DNA of 36,110 nucleotides, taken from Alistipes sp. (GTDB lineage Bacteria; Bacteroidota; Bacteroidia; Bacteroidales; Rikenellaceae). Positions 7,715 to 16,004 of the stretch are shown here, piece after piece. Below the pieces are notes generated by a model that saw only the letters and a program-made list of their open reading frames with translations, had not been told where the DNA came from and searched no databases. The DNA lies in assembly GCA_031285345.1 (NCBI GenBank), contig JAITWI010000008.1:1-36110 (forward strand), written 5' to 3'. The translations under genes and the position numbers were made by a program. Each line of letters begins with the position of its first letter. Positions within the stretch are counted from its first letter, which is position 1.

Positions 7715-10180
7715 ATGAGACGTTTCAAAGTTTTTGCAGCAATCGCTGTCGCGCTTACGGCGCTTACGGCCATCGTCGCCATGGGGTGCAGCGGCGCGGC
7801 GGCGGGCAAACGAGCCCCGTTCTCGATGCACTACGTTCCCGCGGTGGAAAACGCCGAAGGGCAGTTCGTCGAAAAGATGATCCTGACCAACAACTCGGGC
7901 ATAGAACTCGCTCCGGGATGGCAGATCTGGTACAATGGCGGAGGCATCGGCACGGCTCCCGAGGGGGCTCAGGTGGAGTTTGTGCCCACCCGCGGTACGC
8001 TGGCCATCATGAAGCCCACGGCCGCTTACGTTCCGCTGAAGTCGGGCGAATCGCTGGAGATGAGTTTCACGACCCGCGGCGCTTCGTTCAAAAACACCAA
8101 CGGCCCCGAGGGGATGTTTATAGTGTCGGCCGACGGAGGGATCTCCACCGTCGCTTTCACCGCCGACCCGCTGCCGATGCAAAACAACGGCCGCAAGAAC
8201 TTCGAGCGTAACGCGGACGCGGGCGAATACACCATCACCCAGGCCGATATCGTGCCCACTCCTAAAAACGTCGTCGCGATTGACGGCACGACCGAACTTA
8301 CCAAAAGCGTAAAAATCGAGGCCCCGCGCGAATTCGAAAACGAAGCCGCGCTGTTGGCCAAAAGGCTTACCGAAGGGTTCGGCGCCGAGGTGTCGGATGC
8401 GGGAACGACGACGATAAAGCTTGTCTTGGATCCTGCTTTGTTCGACGATGCCCGCCCCGAAGGCTACAAACTCGAAATAGCCAACGGAGCCATAACGATC
8501 ACCGCCTCCGACCCCAGCGGCGCGTTCTACGGTGCGCAGACGCTGGCGAATATGCTGAAAGGCCGCACCCTGCCCGCCACCTTGGAAAACATGGCGGTGG
8601 AGGATTGGCCCGACTTCGGCTTCCGCGGCCAGCATATCGACATCTCGCGCAACTACACCGCCAAGGAGAATCTCTACAAGTTGGTCGACCTGTTCGCCGA
8701 GTATAAACTCAACGTGTTCCACTTCCACTTCTCGGACGACGAGGGTTGGCGGTTGGAAATTCCCGGACTGCCCGAACTCACCGAGGTGGGTGCCCGCCGC
8801 GGCTACACACCCGACGAGACCGACATGCTGATCCCGGCGTACAGCGGAGGATTCGATCCGGCCAACAACACCGGAACCGGATTCCTCACCCCCGCCGAGT
8901 TCGTGGAGTGGTTGAAGTACGCCACCGCGCGCCATATCACCGTCATCCCCGAGATCGAGTCTCCGGGTCACGCCCGCGCCGCCCGCATCGCGATGAACGT
9001 GCGCTACCATAAATATATCGACACCGACCCCGCCAAGGCCAACGAGTTTTTGTTGGACGACTTCGACGACATGTCGGTCTACAACTCGGCGCAGGACTAC
9101 GGCGACTGCGTGATGAACGTGGCCCTGCCCTCGACCTACCGCTTTATGGAGAAGGTGATAGACGAAATCGTTAAGATGTACGCCCAGGCCGGAGCTCCGC
9201 TTGAGATCGTGCATGTCGGCGGCGACGAGGTGCCCGAAGGTTCGTGGACCGGTTCGCCCATCGCCGAAAAATTCATGGCGGAGAACGGCATAGCCGACGC
9301 GGTAGCTTTGGGCGACTACTACATATTGAGGGTGAACGACCTGTTGAAAGTTCGCAGCCTGAAGATGGCCGGTTGGCAGGAGCTGGTCGAGGGTCGCAGC
9401 GACGCCTTCCGCGCGGCCGTGAAGGACAACTTGGGTTACGTCAACTGCTGGAGCACCAACGGCGCAGACGCTGCGATTCCCTACCGCCTCGCAAACCTGG
9501 GCTATCCGGTGGTGCTGAGCAACGTGGGCAACTTCTATTTCGACCTCGCTTACAGCGACCATCCCGACGAACGGGGTCACTGGTGGGGCGGCTATGTGGA
9601 CGACCAGAGGGCGTTCTCGATGCAACCTTATAATATATATGCCTCCATCAGGCGCGACAACGCGGGTGCGAAGGTCGACGTCTCGGGTGCGGACGAGGGT
9701 ATGCCCGAATTGTCGGAAGAGGGTGCGAAGATGGTTTTGGGTGCGCAGGGTCAGCTCTGGGCCGAGACCATTCGTAACTTCGACATGACCACCTACTGTC
9801 TGATGCCCAAGTTGTTGGGTCTGTCAGACCGCGCATGGAACGCCCGCCCCGACTGGAACGACGACAGCGGTAACGACGATCCTGCGGCCTTCCTTGCCGA
9901 CTACACGCGCTTCAACGCCGTGGCTACCCAGCGCGAAATGCCGTGGCTCGCCTCGCAGGGGCTCGACTTCCGCTTGCCTCCTCCGGGGGTCTACGTCGAA
10001 AATGGAACGCTGTACGCCAACACATCCGTCGCCGGAGCCGAAATTCGCTACACCACCGACGGTACCGAACCGACGGCCGAATCCACGTTGTGGACGGAGC
10101 CCGTAGAGTGCGCGGCCACACAGGTGACGGCGCGGCTATTCCACCTCGGGCACGAGAGCGTGGTGTCGCACTTCGAGTAA
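7715..10180 (+). CDS. Beta-N-acetylhexosaminidase, GH20, exported lipoprotein
   Basis: This enzyme removes terminal N-acetylglucosamine or N-acetylgalactosamine from glycans, using the substrate's acetamido group as nucleophile. The 821-residue protein has a signal peptide with a cysteine at residue 25 (AMGC, an acceptable but not ideal lipobox). A chitobiase-type N-terminal carbohydrate-binding domain follows (about 35-150), then the GH20b domain (about 180-300). The GH20 barrel carries HVGGDEVPEG with the catalytic pair D504-E505. A C-terminal chitobiase domain (about 760-821) includes EIRYTTDGTEPT. It starts 10 bases after the acyl-CoA ligase gene, so it is probably co-transcribed with the aryl-pyruvate module although the metabolic link is not obvious. 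It likely acts in the periplasm or on the cell surface. Confidence 0.92.
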   Translation: MRRFKVFAAIAVALTALTAIVAMGCSGAAAGKRAPFSMHYVPAVENAEGQFVEKMILTNNSGIELAPGWQIWYNGGGIGTAPEGAQVEFVPTRGTLAIMKPTAAYVPLKSGESLEMSFTTRGASFKNTNGPEGMFIVSADGGISTVAFTADPLPMQNNGRKNFERNADAGEYTITQADIVPTPKNVVAIDGTTELTKSVKIEAPREFENEAALLAKRLTEGFGAEVSDAGTTTIKLVLDPALFDDARPEGYKLEIANGAITITASDPSGAFYGAQTLANMLKGRTLPATLENMAVEDWPDFGFRGQHIDISRNYTAKENLYKLVDLFAEYKLNVFHFHFSDDEGWRLEIPGLPELTEVGARRGYTPDETDMLIPAYSGGFDPANNTGTGFLTPAEFVEWLKYATARHITVIPEIESPGHARAARIAMNVRYHKYIDTDPAKANEFLLDDFDDMSVYNSAQDYGDCVMNVALPSTYRFMEKVIDEIVKMYAQAGAPLEIVHVGGDEVPEGSWTGSPIAEKFMAENGIADAVALGDYYILRVNDLLKVRSLKMAGWQELVEGRSDAFRAAVKDNLGYVNCWSTNGADAAIPYRLANLGYPVVLSNVGNFYFDLAYSDHPDERGHWWGGYVDDQRAFSMQPYNIYASIRRDNAGAKVDVSGADEGMPELSEEGAKMVLGAQGQLWAETIRNFDMTTYCLMPKLLGLSDRAWNARPDWNDDSGNDDPAAFLADYTRFNAVATQREMPWLASQGLDFRLPPPGVYVENGTLYANTSVAGAEIRYTTDGTEPTAESTLWTEPVECAATQVTARLFHLGHESVVSHFE

Positions 10181-10197
10181 CGCCGCGATATAAACAG

Positions 10198-10223
10198 AGA
10201 AGGCCGCCCCGGGGCGGCCTTCT
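10198..10223. terminator. Bidirectional intrinsic terminator between GH20 gene and rlmN
   Basis: A perfect 26-base palindrome with 13-base arms (AGAAGGCCGCCCC and its complement) lies between the convergent gene ends. It is followed by TTAATTTT on the plus side, so it can terminate transcription from both directions. Confidence 0.85.
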
Positions 10224-10241
10224 TAATTTTGCGTGGGATGG

Positions 10242-11363
10242 CTACCCGCGGGCGGCCTGTTTTGTCGAAAGAAGTCCGCAAGCCGCCTCGATATCCTCGC
10301 CGCGGGAGGCGCGGATGGTGGTGGTGAATCCCTTGCGCGTCAAAGCGTCCCGAAACCGCTCCATCGTCGCCGCATCGGGACTGAAGTAGGGCGAACCGGG
10401 GATCTTGTGGAACCTTATAAGGTTGATGCGGCACGATAGGCCGTTCAAAAGCTTGGCCAGCCCGTCGACGTGCCTCGGCGAGTCGTTGAGCCCCTTCATC
10501 ACGATGTACTCGAAACTGACGCGCCGTTGAGCCGAGCCGGGAGCGGCCGTACCGCGCAGAAAATGGCGGCGAACTATTTCGACGACGCTCTCGATGGGGT
10601 AGGCGCGTTCGATGGGCATTATGCGCGCCCGCTCGTCGGAGAATGGGTTGTGGAGGCTTACGGCCAGATGGGCGCGACTTTCGGCGAGGAGGCGTTCGAG
10701 CGCGGGCGCCACCCCGGCGGTCGAAACCGTGATGCGGGTCGGACTCCAACCGTAGCCCCAGTCGGAGGTGAGGATTTCGAGCGACCGCAGCACCTCGTCC
10801 GGATTGTCCAGCGGTTCGCCCATACCCATATAGACTATGTTGGTGAGTGCGTCGCGTTCGGGCAGCGAGGCGAACTGATTCAGGATGTCGCCCGCGGTGA
10901 GGTTGTGGGCCAGCCCCTGCCGACCCGTGGCGCAAAAGTCGCACCCCATGCGGCAACCCGCCTGCGAAGAGACGCACAACGTCGCCCGATCGCCGCCGTT
11001 TTCCCGCGAGGTGTCCGGAATCATCGCCGCCTCCACGAAGCTGCCCTCAGATGAGACGACCCCGCCTCCCGAAGCGGTAAGCCCTCCATCCGGCGTATAA
11101 ACCCCGCCACCCGTGGCGAAAAGATACTTCTTAGTTCCGTCGACGGAGACCGTCTCGCGCACCGGAGCCGAGCGGCCGATCTCGTAGCGCGACTCCAAAA
11201 ACGCGCGTCCCGAGGCCGAAACGTCGGTCATCGCCGCCACGGAACAGGCGTTTTTGCGGTATATCCACCCCGCGATCTGACGCGCCGCAAAACGCGGTAA
11301 ACCCGCCTGGGAGGCCACTTCGCCCAGCTGCGCGAGCGTCTTTCCGAACAATCTTTCTTTCAT
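10242..11363 (-). CDS. rlmN: Dual-specificity 23S rRNA A2503 / tRNA A37 C2-methyltransferase RlmN
   Basis: RlmN is a radical-SAM enzyme that methylates C2 of adenosine 2503 in 23S rRNA and, in many bacteria, A37 of some tRNAs. The 373-residue protein has the N-terminal accessory domain, then LCVSSQAGCRMGCDFCATG with the cluster-binding cysteines C137, C141 and C144, the GMGEPLDNPDEV motif, ISTAG-like and AVSLHNPF motifs, and a late cysteine region containing the second catalytic cysteine (LSCRINLIRF or SRGEDIEAACG). Between KYLF and the VEAAMIP segment there is an extra glycine/serine-rich insertion of roughly 25 residues (about 84-108) that RlmN usually lacks. The ATG lies 7 nt downstream of a TACCTTTG promoter element, so the mRNA may be leaderless. 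Confidence 0.95.
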   Translation of the reverse strand: MKERLFGKTLAQLGEVASQAGLPRFAARQIAGWIYRKNACSVAAMTDVSASGRAFLESRYEIGRSAPVRETVSVDGTKKYLFATGGGVYTPDGGLTASGGGVVSSEGSFVEAAMIPDTSRENGGDRATLCVSSQAGCRMGCDFCATGRQGLAHNLTAGDILNQFASLPERDALTNIVYMGMGEPLDNPDEVLRSLEILTSDWGYGWSPTRITVSTAGVAPALERLLAESRAHLAVSLHNPFSDERARIMPIERAYPIESVVEIVRRHFLRGTAAPGSAQRRVSFEYIVMKGLNDSPRHVDGLAKLLNGLSCRINLIRFHKIPGSPYFSPDAATMERFRDALTRKGFTTTIRASRGEDIEAACGLLSTKQAARG

Positions 11364-11370
11364 CGTAACG

Positions 11371-11400
11371 CAAAGGTAAGAAGTTGTCCGGAGTTTCCAA
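11371..11400 (-). promoter_or_regulatory. rlmN promoter, probably giving a leaderless mRNA
   Basis: Read on the minus strand, TACCTTTG (11371-11378) is a perfect -7 element, with an ATTG -33-like box about 18-19 bases upstream. Only 7 bases separate the -7 element from the rlmN ATG, so transcription would begin at or next to the start codon. Confidence 0.65.
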
Positions 11401-11423
11401 TGTAATTTTTTTTGCCGAAAAGT

Positions 11424-11452
11424 TTTGATATGGAAAAATGTTCGTATATTTG
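11424..11452 (+). promoter_or_regulatory. Promoter of the TonB-like gene
   Basis: TTTG at 11424-11427 and TATATTTG at 11445-11452 match the Bacteroidota -33 and -7 boxes. The spacing of 17 is a little short compared with the usual 19-21. The start codon at 11498 would leave a leader of about 40 bases. Confidence 0.6.
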
Positions 11453-11497
11453 TCCTATCAATACCCGAAAAGTAAAACCGTTAAATACCTTAATACA

Positions 11498-12172
11498 ATG
11501 GAAGCCAAAAAGACACCCAAGGCAGATCTTCAGAATCGCAGAGTGCTGTTTATGGAGATAGGACTGATCGTAGCGCTCGTCGCCGTCGTGGGTGCGTTCG
11601 CGTGGGGTCAGACCGAAAAGAAGATCGAAATCGTCGACCTGGGCAACGTGGTCGTAGACGAGGACATCATCCTGAGCACCGAAGAGCAGCAGAAGCCGCC
11701 CGAAGTGAAGGTGCAGACCGTGCAGGTGCTCTCCGACTTCATAAACATCGTCAAGAACGACGAGATGATCACCACCGTGGCCAATTTCGATGACTTCGGC
11801 GAAGATTTTTCGGTGGACGTTCCCGTAATCGTGGAGGAGGAGGTCGAGGAGATCCCCGTCTTCGTGGCCGAGGAGATGCCCACTTTCCAGGGCGGCGACC
11901 TCAACGCGTTCCGCAACTGGGTTCAGAGCCGTCTCGAATACCCCCGAATGGCTCAAGAGAACAACATCCAGGGCAAGGTGGTCCTCAAGTTCGTTATCGA
12001 ACGAGATGGCACCCTGACCAACATCGAGGAGATCGCCTCGCCCGACCGCTCGCTCACCGAGGAGGCCATGCGCATACTTAAAACCTCGCCCAAATGGTCG
12101 CCGGGTAAGCAGCGTAACAGGGCCGTGCGCGTGGCGTACATCCTGCCCATCGACTTCGTGTTGCAGCAGTAG
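11498..12172 (+). CDS. Energy transducer TonB-family protein
   Basis: TonB-family proteins carry proton-motive energy from ExbBD in the inner membrane to outer-membrane receptors. The 224-residue protein has a short basic cytoplasmic start, one transmembrane anchor (about 19-36, EIGLIVALVAVVGAFAW) and an acidic, glutamate-rich periplasmic linker (about 40-130) in place of the classical proline-rich one. The C-terminal TonB domain (about 135-224) has the family-typical YPRMAQENNIQGKVVLKFVI and WSPGKQRNRAVRVAYILPI segments. The open frame begins at 11438, but those codons overlap the promoter, so the ATG at 11498 is chosen. It is a single-gene unit ended by a hairpin. No exbBD is nearby, so the receptor it serves cannot be named. 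Confidence 0.88.
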   Translation: MEAKKTPKADLQNRRVLFMEIGLIVALVAVVGAFAWGQTEKKIEIVDLGNVVVDEDIILSTEEQQKPPEVKVQTVQVLSDFINIVKNDEMITTVANFDDFGEDFSVDVPVIVEEEVEEIPVFVAEEMPTFQGGDLNAFRNWVQSRLEYPRMAQENNIQGKVVLKFVIERDGTLTNIEEIASPDRSLTEEAMRILKTSPKWSPGKQRNRAVRVAYILPIDFVLQQ

Positions 12173-12233
12173 AGGTCGCCGGTCGGACTACGCGAGGTTT
12201 TTTGCGGGTCGCGGCGAGGCTTCACTAAAAAAC

Positions 12234-12269
12234 AAAGGGGTGTTTCCTGCAAGGGAGAGCCCCTTTTTT
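12234..12269 (+). terminator. Intrinsic terminator after the TonB-like gene
   Basis: AAAGGGG (12234-12240) pairs with CCCCTTT (12260-12266), with a shorter inner stem TTCC/GGGA. A run of T follows. It separates the TonB-like gene from hflX. Confidence 0.75.
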
Positions 12270-12294
12270 ACGTGAATTTTTAATTAAGTGACAA

Positions 12295-13653
12295 ATGACA
12301 GAAGAGATAAAAAACAAAAATACAGAGCCGGAGGTGCGAGAGGGCAGTGTACCTCGCGCGGTGAATGCCTATGGAAGTCGCAAAACGGAATCGCAGGCAT
12401 CTATCGGCCCCCGATCTAAGGAATCAGAGGCGTCGACAGCTCCTCGCGCGTCGAAGGAGCAGGAGGCACCGCATTCCGGGAGCCCCCGCGCGGTGTTGGT
12501 GTCGGTGATATCCGACCGTCAGACCGAGGCGGAGGTGGCCGAATACCTCGACGAGTTGGCATTTTTGGCCGACACGGCGGGCATCGAGTCTGTGCGCCGC
12601 CTCACCCAGCGTATGTCCACCCCAAATTCGCGCATCTATCTGGGCCCCGGCAAGTTGGACGAACTTGCGGCGTGGTGCTCCGAGCACGCGATCGACGTGG
12701 TGATCTTCGACGACGAACTGTCGCCCTCGCAGACCCGCAACATCGAGAAGATTTTGCCGTGCAGGGTGCTCGACCGCACGCGCCTGATCCTCGATATTTT
12801 TATGTCGCGCGCCACCACCGCCTACGCCAAGACGCAAGTTGAGCTGGCCAACGCCGAGTATATGTTGCCGCGCCTGACGGGGATGTGGACCCACCTCGAA
12901 CGTCAGCGGGGCGGCACCGGAACGCGCGGTGGTGCGGGCGAAAGGGAGATCGAGACCGACCGCCGAATAGTCCGCGGCCGCATCACCCATCTCAAAGAGG
13001 AACTCAAAAAGATCGACCGTCAGATGGCAACGCAGCGCTCGGGCCGCGGTTCGATGGTGCGGGTGGCTCTGGTGGGCTACACCAACGTGGGCAAATCGAC
13101 ACTGATGAACATCGTGGCCAAGAGCGAGGTGTTCGCCGAGAATAAACTTTTCGCCACCTTAGACACCACGGTGCGAAAAGTTGTTTTGGACAACCTGCCG
13201 TTTCTGCTCTCCGACACGGTGGGGTTCATCCGCAAATTGCCCACGCAGTTGGTCGAGAGTTTCAAATCGACGTTGGACGAGGTTCGCGAGGCCGACCTGC
13301 TGCTGCATGTGGTGGATATTTCCCACCCCGGGTTCGAGGATCAGATAAAGGTGGTGAGCCAGACGCTCGCCGACATAGGCGCGGGAAACAAACCCGTGTT
13401 CATGGTGTTCAACAAGATCGACGCCTACACATTCACGCCCAAAGAGGAGGACGACCTGACGCCTGCCACCAAAGAAAATATGTCGCTGGATGACCTGCGG
13501 CGAACCTGGATGTCGACCTCGCCCGAGACCTCGCCGTCGATCTTTATTTCGGCGCGCGAACGGATCGGCATCGACCGCCTGCGTTCGGACCTCTACCACA
13601 TGGTGCGCGAAATACACTCCGGCCGCTATCCGTTCAACAACTATTTGTATTAA
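12295..13653 (+). CDS. hflX: GTPase HflX
   Basis: HflX is a ribosome-associated GTPase that splits stalled or hibernating 70S ribosomes, notably after stress. The 452-residue protein has the HflX N-terminal domain (VISDRQTEAEVAEYLDEL, then RIYLGPGKLDELA) and a helical linker with the RQRGGTGTRGGAGE glycine-rich motif. The G domain follows, with P-loop GYTNVGKST, switch II DTVGF and the NKID specificity motif. The first 63 residues are a lysine-, glutamate- and serine-rich, probably disordered extension with loosely repeated PRA..KE..AS segments, which most HflX proteins lack. No later methionine would give a complete N-terminal domain, so the extension is probably real. Assignment is firm. 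Confidence 0.95.
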   Translation: MTEEIKNKNTEPEVREGSVPRAVNAYGSRKTESQASIGPRSKESEASTAPRASKEQEAPHSGSPRAVLVSVISDRQTEAEVAEYLDELAFLADTAGIESVRRLTQRMSTPNSRIYLGPGKLDELAAWCSEHAIDVVIFDDELSPSQTRNIEKILPCRVLDRTRLILDIFMSRATTAYAKTQVELANAEYMLPRLTGMWTHLERQRGGTGTRGGAGEREIETDRRIVRGRITHLKEELKKIDRQMATQRSGRGSMVRVALVGYTNVGKSTLMNIVAKSEVFAENKLFATLDTTVRKVVLDNLPFLLSDTVGFIRKLPTQLVESFKSTLDEVREADLLLHVVDISHPGFEDQIKVVSQTLADIGAGNKPVFMVFNKIDAYTFTPKEEDDLTPATKENMSLDDLRRTWMSTSPETSPSIFISARERIGIDRLRSDLYHMVREIHSGRYPFNNYLY

Positions 13654-13675
13654 TCGGTTAAAAATCTTATCTTTA
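13644..13675 (+). promoter_or_regulatory. upp promoter
   Basis: TTTG (13644-13647), 20 bases, then TATCTTTA (13668-13675) fits the -33/-7 layout with one mismatch in the -7 box. It begins inside the last codons of hflX and would give a leader of about 35 bases for upp. Confidence 0.6.
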
Positions 13676-13718
13676 CAAAAATTCACGTAAAAAGCTACCG
13701 CAAAAATCCCGAAAACAT

Positions 13719-14375
13719 ATGGAAGTCCACATTCTCGACCGACAGAACACTATTTTGAGCCGCTTCATCGCCGAAATGCGCGACGTGAGGGTGCAGGGCG
13801 ACAGCATGCGTTTTCGCCGCAACCTCGAACGCTGCGGCGAGATAACCGCCTATGAGATAAGCCGTACGCTGGCCTACTCCGAGCAGACGGTCGAAACCCC
13901 GTTGGGCGACGCGCAGGTGTGGCTGCCCGAGGACGAGATAGTGGTGGCGACGATTTTGCGGGCGGGCGTTCCCTACCACCAGGGCTTTATGAACTACTTC
14001 GACGGCGCGTCGGGGGCGTTTGTGGCCGCTTATCGCAAATACAGCAAGGACAATTCGTTCAAAATCAGGGTGGAGTACGTCTCGTGCGGCGATCTGACGG
14101 GCAAGACTCTCATTCTGGCCGACCCGATGCTCGCCACCGGCACCTCGTTGGAACTCACCTACCGCGCGCTCGTGGAGGCGGGAGGGCAACCGCGCCACAC
14201 CCACATAGCCGCCGTGATCGCCTCGGAAGAGGGGGTGGAGTATGTGCGCCGCCATTTGCCCGACGGCGAGGTGACGGTTTGGTGCGGCTCGGTGGACGAA
14301 GAGCTGACCGTCAAGTCGTACATCATCCCGGGGCTGGGCGACGCGGGAGATTTGGCCTATGGCGATAAACTGTAA
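13719..14375 (+). CDS. upp: Uracil phosphoribosyltransferase
   Basis: This cytoplasmic salvage enzyme makes UMP from uracil and PRPP. The 218-residue protein is close to the usual family length of about 210. It shows the type I phosphoribosyltransferase PRPP loop as LILADPMLATGTSLEL (about 138-153), the ILRAGVPYHQGFM segment typical of UPRT, and the C-terminal GLGDAGDLAYG motif that binds uracil. It has its own likely promoter downstream of hflX. Together with tdk later in the window it indicates pyrimidine salvage. Assignment is firm. Confidence 0.95.
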   Translation: MEVHILDRQNTILSRFIAEMRDVRVQGDSMRFRRNLERCGEITAYEISRTLAYSEQTVETPLGDAQVWLPEDEIVVATILRAGVPYHQGFMNYFDGASGAFVAAYRKYSKDNSFKIRVEYVSCGDLTGKTLILADPMLATGTSLELTYRALVEAGGQPRHTHIAAVIASEEGVEYVRRHLPDGEVTVWCGSVDEELTVKSYIIPGLGDAGDLAYGDKL

Positions 14376-14444
14376 GCTTGTTGAAGAAAAGCGCTACTCA
14401 GAACGAGGTGTGAATCGCCGACGAGTAATGTAAATTTAAACGAT

Positions 14445-15236
14445 ATGAAAACTTTTTTGACGATTATGGCAGCACTTTTTTGCTCGGCGTTCGGCGCGAA
14501 TTTTAGTGCCAAGGCCGCCTCGTATCCATCTGACGAGATTACCACCCGCGATGGCATGGAGTTGAAGATCACATTTTTCGGCCACGGAAGCATCGCTTTC
14601 GAATTCGAGGGGCGACACATCTACGTCGATCCGGTTAGCGACTACGCCGACTACTCGCGCCTGCCGAAAGCCGACGTGATTTTGGTGACCCACGAGCATG
14701 GCGACCACCTCGACCCCACGGCCATAGAGGCGCTATGGAAGCCCGATACGTCTATTCTCGGTAGCGCCACGGCTATAGAAACCCTCGGAAAGGGCGACGT
14801 TTTGGTTCATGGCGAAAGCGCCATTTGCCAAGTGCATACCCAGGTAGCGAACGGAGCCGACACTTCTGATCTAATATACGTCGCAGAGGCCATCCCCGCC
14901 TACAACACCTCGCCCTCGCAGTTGCAATTTCACCCGCGCGGGCGCAATCACAACGGCTACATTCTCACCTTCGGCGGCACGAGGGTTTACGTTGCGGGCG
15001 ACACGGAGGATACCCCCGAAATGCTGGCGCTCAAAGATATAGACATCGCATTTTTGCCCGTCAATCAGCCCTATACCATGACTGAGGAGCAGGCCGCCAG
15101 AGCGGTGCAGGCTATAAGTCCCGGGATTTTTTACCCCTATCACTACGGCGGCACCGACCACACTACCGACCTCGACAAGCTTGCACGCCTGATCGAGAAC
15201 TCGGGCGTCGAGATGCGCATCCGGCCGCTGGAATAA
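14445..15236 (+). CDS. Exported metallo-beta-lactamase-fold hydrolase (UlaG-like)
   Basis: The protein of 263 residues has a signal peptide (hydrophobic TFLTIMAALFCSAFGA, likely cut after AKA near residue 24). A compact metallo-beta-lactamase fold follows, with FFGHGSIAFEFEG, the metal motif THEHGDHLD, a GHNGYILTF-like strand (RNHNGYILTFGGTRVYVAGD, where the aspartate would bridge metals) and a late HYGGTDH histidine. This short, glyoxalase-unlike pattern is closest to the UlaG / metal-dependent hydrolase group, some of which act on lactones or phospholipid derivatives. The export signal is unusual for UlaG itself, so a periplasmic substrate is inferred but unknown. It follows upp by 69 bases and is ended by a strong hairpin that begins in its stop codon. 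Confidence 0.8.
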   Translation: MKTFLTIMAALFCSAFGANFSAKAASYPSDEITTRDGMELKITFFGHGSIAFEFEGRHIYVDPVSDYADYSRLPKADVILVTHEHGDHLDPTAIEALWKPDTSILGSATAIETLGKGDVLVHGESAICQVHTQVANGADTSDLIYVAEAIPAYNTSPSQLQFHPRGRNHNGYILTFGGTRVYVAGDTEDTPEMLALKDIDIAFLPVNQPYTMTEEQAARAVQAISPGIFYPYHYGGTDHTTDLDKLARLIENSGVEMRIRPLE

Positions 15237-15270
15237 CAAGATCGCCGTCCTCACAGGACGGCGATCTTGT
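15236..15270 (+). terminator. Intrinsic terminator overlapping the hydrolase stop codon
   Basis: A perfect 16-base-pair stem (15236-15251 with 15255-15270) and a three-base loop. The last base of the TAA stop codon is the first base of the stem. The U-tract is poor on both sides. Confidence 0.75.
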
Positions 15271-15308
15271 TAAGTAAAAAAGAGTGACGGGAGCGCGGAA
15301 ATCCCGAC

Positions 15309-15356
15309 AACCCCTAAAGCAACCCTTAAAGCGATCCCTAAAAGAACCCCCGAATC
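15309..15356. repeat. Degenerate 12-bp tandem repeat, four units
   Basis: Four consecutive 12-base units read AACCCCTAAAGC, AACCCTTAAAGC, GATCCCTAAAAG and AACCCCCGAATC. The stretch spans the 3' end and stop codon of the small minus-strand gene. Confidence 0.6.
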
Positions 15357-15583
15357 ATATCCCGGCCCTTTTGATATAGTTCCACTAACCGGTCGAGCCA
15401 CGAGCCTTCGGGCACAAGTAGCGACACCAATCCTCGGGGCGACAACAACGTGGCCGCGATGTCGATCAGCCGCCGTCTGGCATACATCTCGCGCACTTCG
15501 ACTATCCGCCGCATCTCGCGCAACTGTTTCAGGGAGGTCACGTCGCCCGGGCGGTACACCGTATTTCTACTCCTGTGAGTCAT
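15338..15583 (-). CDS. Small basic protein, third gene of the YtxH/holin-like operon
   Basis: This 81-residue protein is arginine-rich in its first half (LREMRRIVEVREMYARRR) and then has an amphipathic or weakly hydrophobic stretch (LIDIAATLLSPRGLVSLLVP). I do not recognise a named family. The ATG at 15583 lies inside the end of the holin-like gene (17-base overlap), so translation is probably coupled; the open frame's earlier methionine at 15631 would overlap much more. The basic N-terminus and membrane-leaning second half suggest a membrane-associated partner of the two upstream proteins. The 3' end lies in a degenerate 12-base tandem repeat. Confidence 0.65.
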   Translation of the reverse strand: MTHRSRNTVYRPGDVTSLKQLREMRRIVEVREMYARRRLIDIAATLLSPRGLVSLLVPEGSWLDRLVELYQKGRDMIRGFF

Positions 15584-15992
15584 CGCCGTAGTCGTTATCG
15601 GTGAAGAATACATCAATGAAGTGGCGCACAAGCGAGTTTTCGACCAACTTGCGGCCGACGAAAAACAGCACCACGCCGCAAATCAAAAATCCTCCGCCGG
15701 AGATCAAAAATCCGAGCGACAGATGGCCGATCATCTCGCCGATCCACAGTGCGAGGGCAATCGCCAGAAACGTGAGGGCCACCAACACCACCGCCAGAGC
15801 AAGCACAAACCCGAACGCCCCCGAAAGCGAATCGGACAGAGTGTCCACCGCCTTTAGCCGGAGCGACGTCCAGCGAAGCTTCAGGTATTCCACTCCGTCG
15901 TCCCCGAGTCCCGACAATCCGTCGCCCAACCGGCCGAAGCCGCTTTTACGCGGTATTGAATCACCTGAAGAGTCATCCCAATCCCGTCCCAT
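15567..15992 (-). CDS. Phage-holin-superfamily (DUF1469-like) membrane protein
   Basis: The 141-residue protein has an acidic, glycine-rich N-terminus (GDGLSGLGDDG) and an amphipathic helix containing YLKLRWTSLRLKAVD. Two transmembrane helices follow (about 58-84 and 91-112), with a short charged tail ending DDSQE. This layout matches the DUF1469 / putative actinobacterial-holin-X III family, which in non-phage chromosomes accompanies YtxH proteins and is thought to belong to envelope or stress functions rather than lysis. It lies 12 bases after the YtxH gene and overlaps the next small gene. No phage genes are nearby, so a lytic role is unlikely. Confidence 0.75.
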   Translation of the reverse strand: MGRDWDDSSGDSIPRKSGFGRLGDGLSGLGDDGVEYLKLRWTSLRLKAVDTLSDSLSGAFGFVLALAVVLVALTFLAIALALWIGEMIGHLSLGFLISGGGFLICGVVLFFVGRKLVENSLVRHFIDVFFTDNDYGDDSQE

Positions 15993-16004
15993 AATGCAAT
16001 GGGT

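Noticed and set aside
7631-9625. A 664-codon open frame opposite the GH20 gene
   Set aside because: Same composition artefact; it also runs into the acyl-CoA ligase gene and shows no domain pattern.
15309-15356. Possible CRISPR-like or telomere-like repeat
   Set aside because: Units are only 12 bases, touch each other without spacers, and there are no cas genes. The CCCTAAA resemblance to plant telomeres is coincidence.
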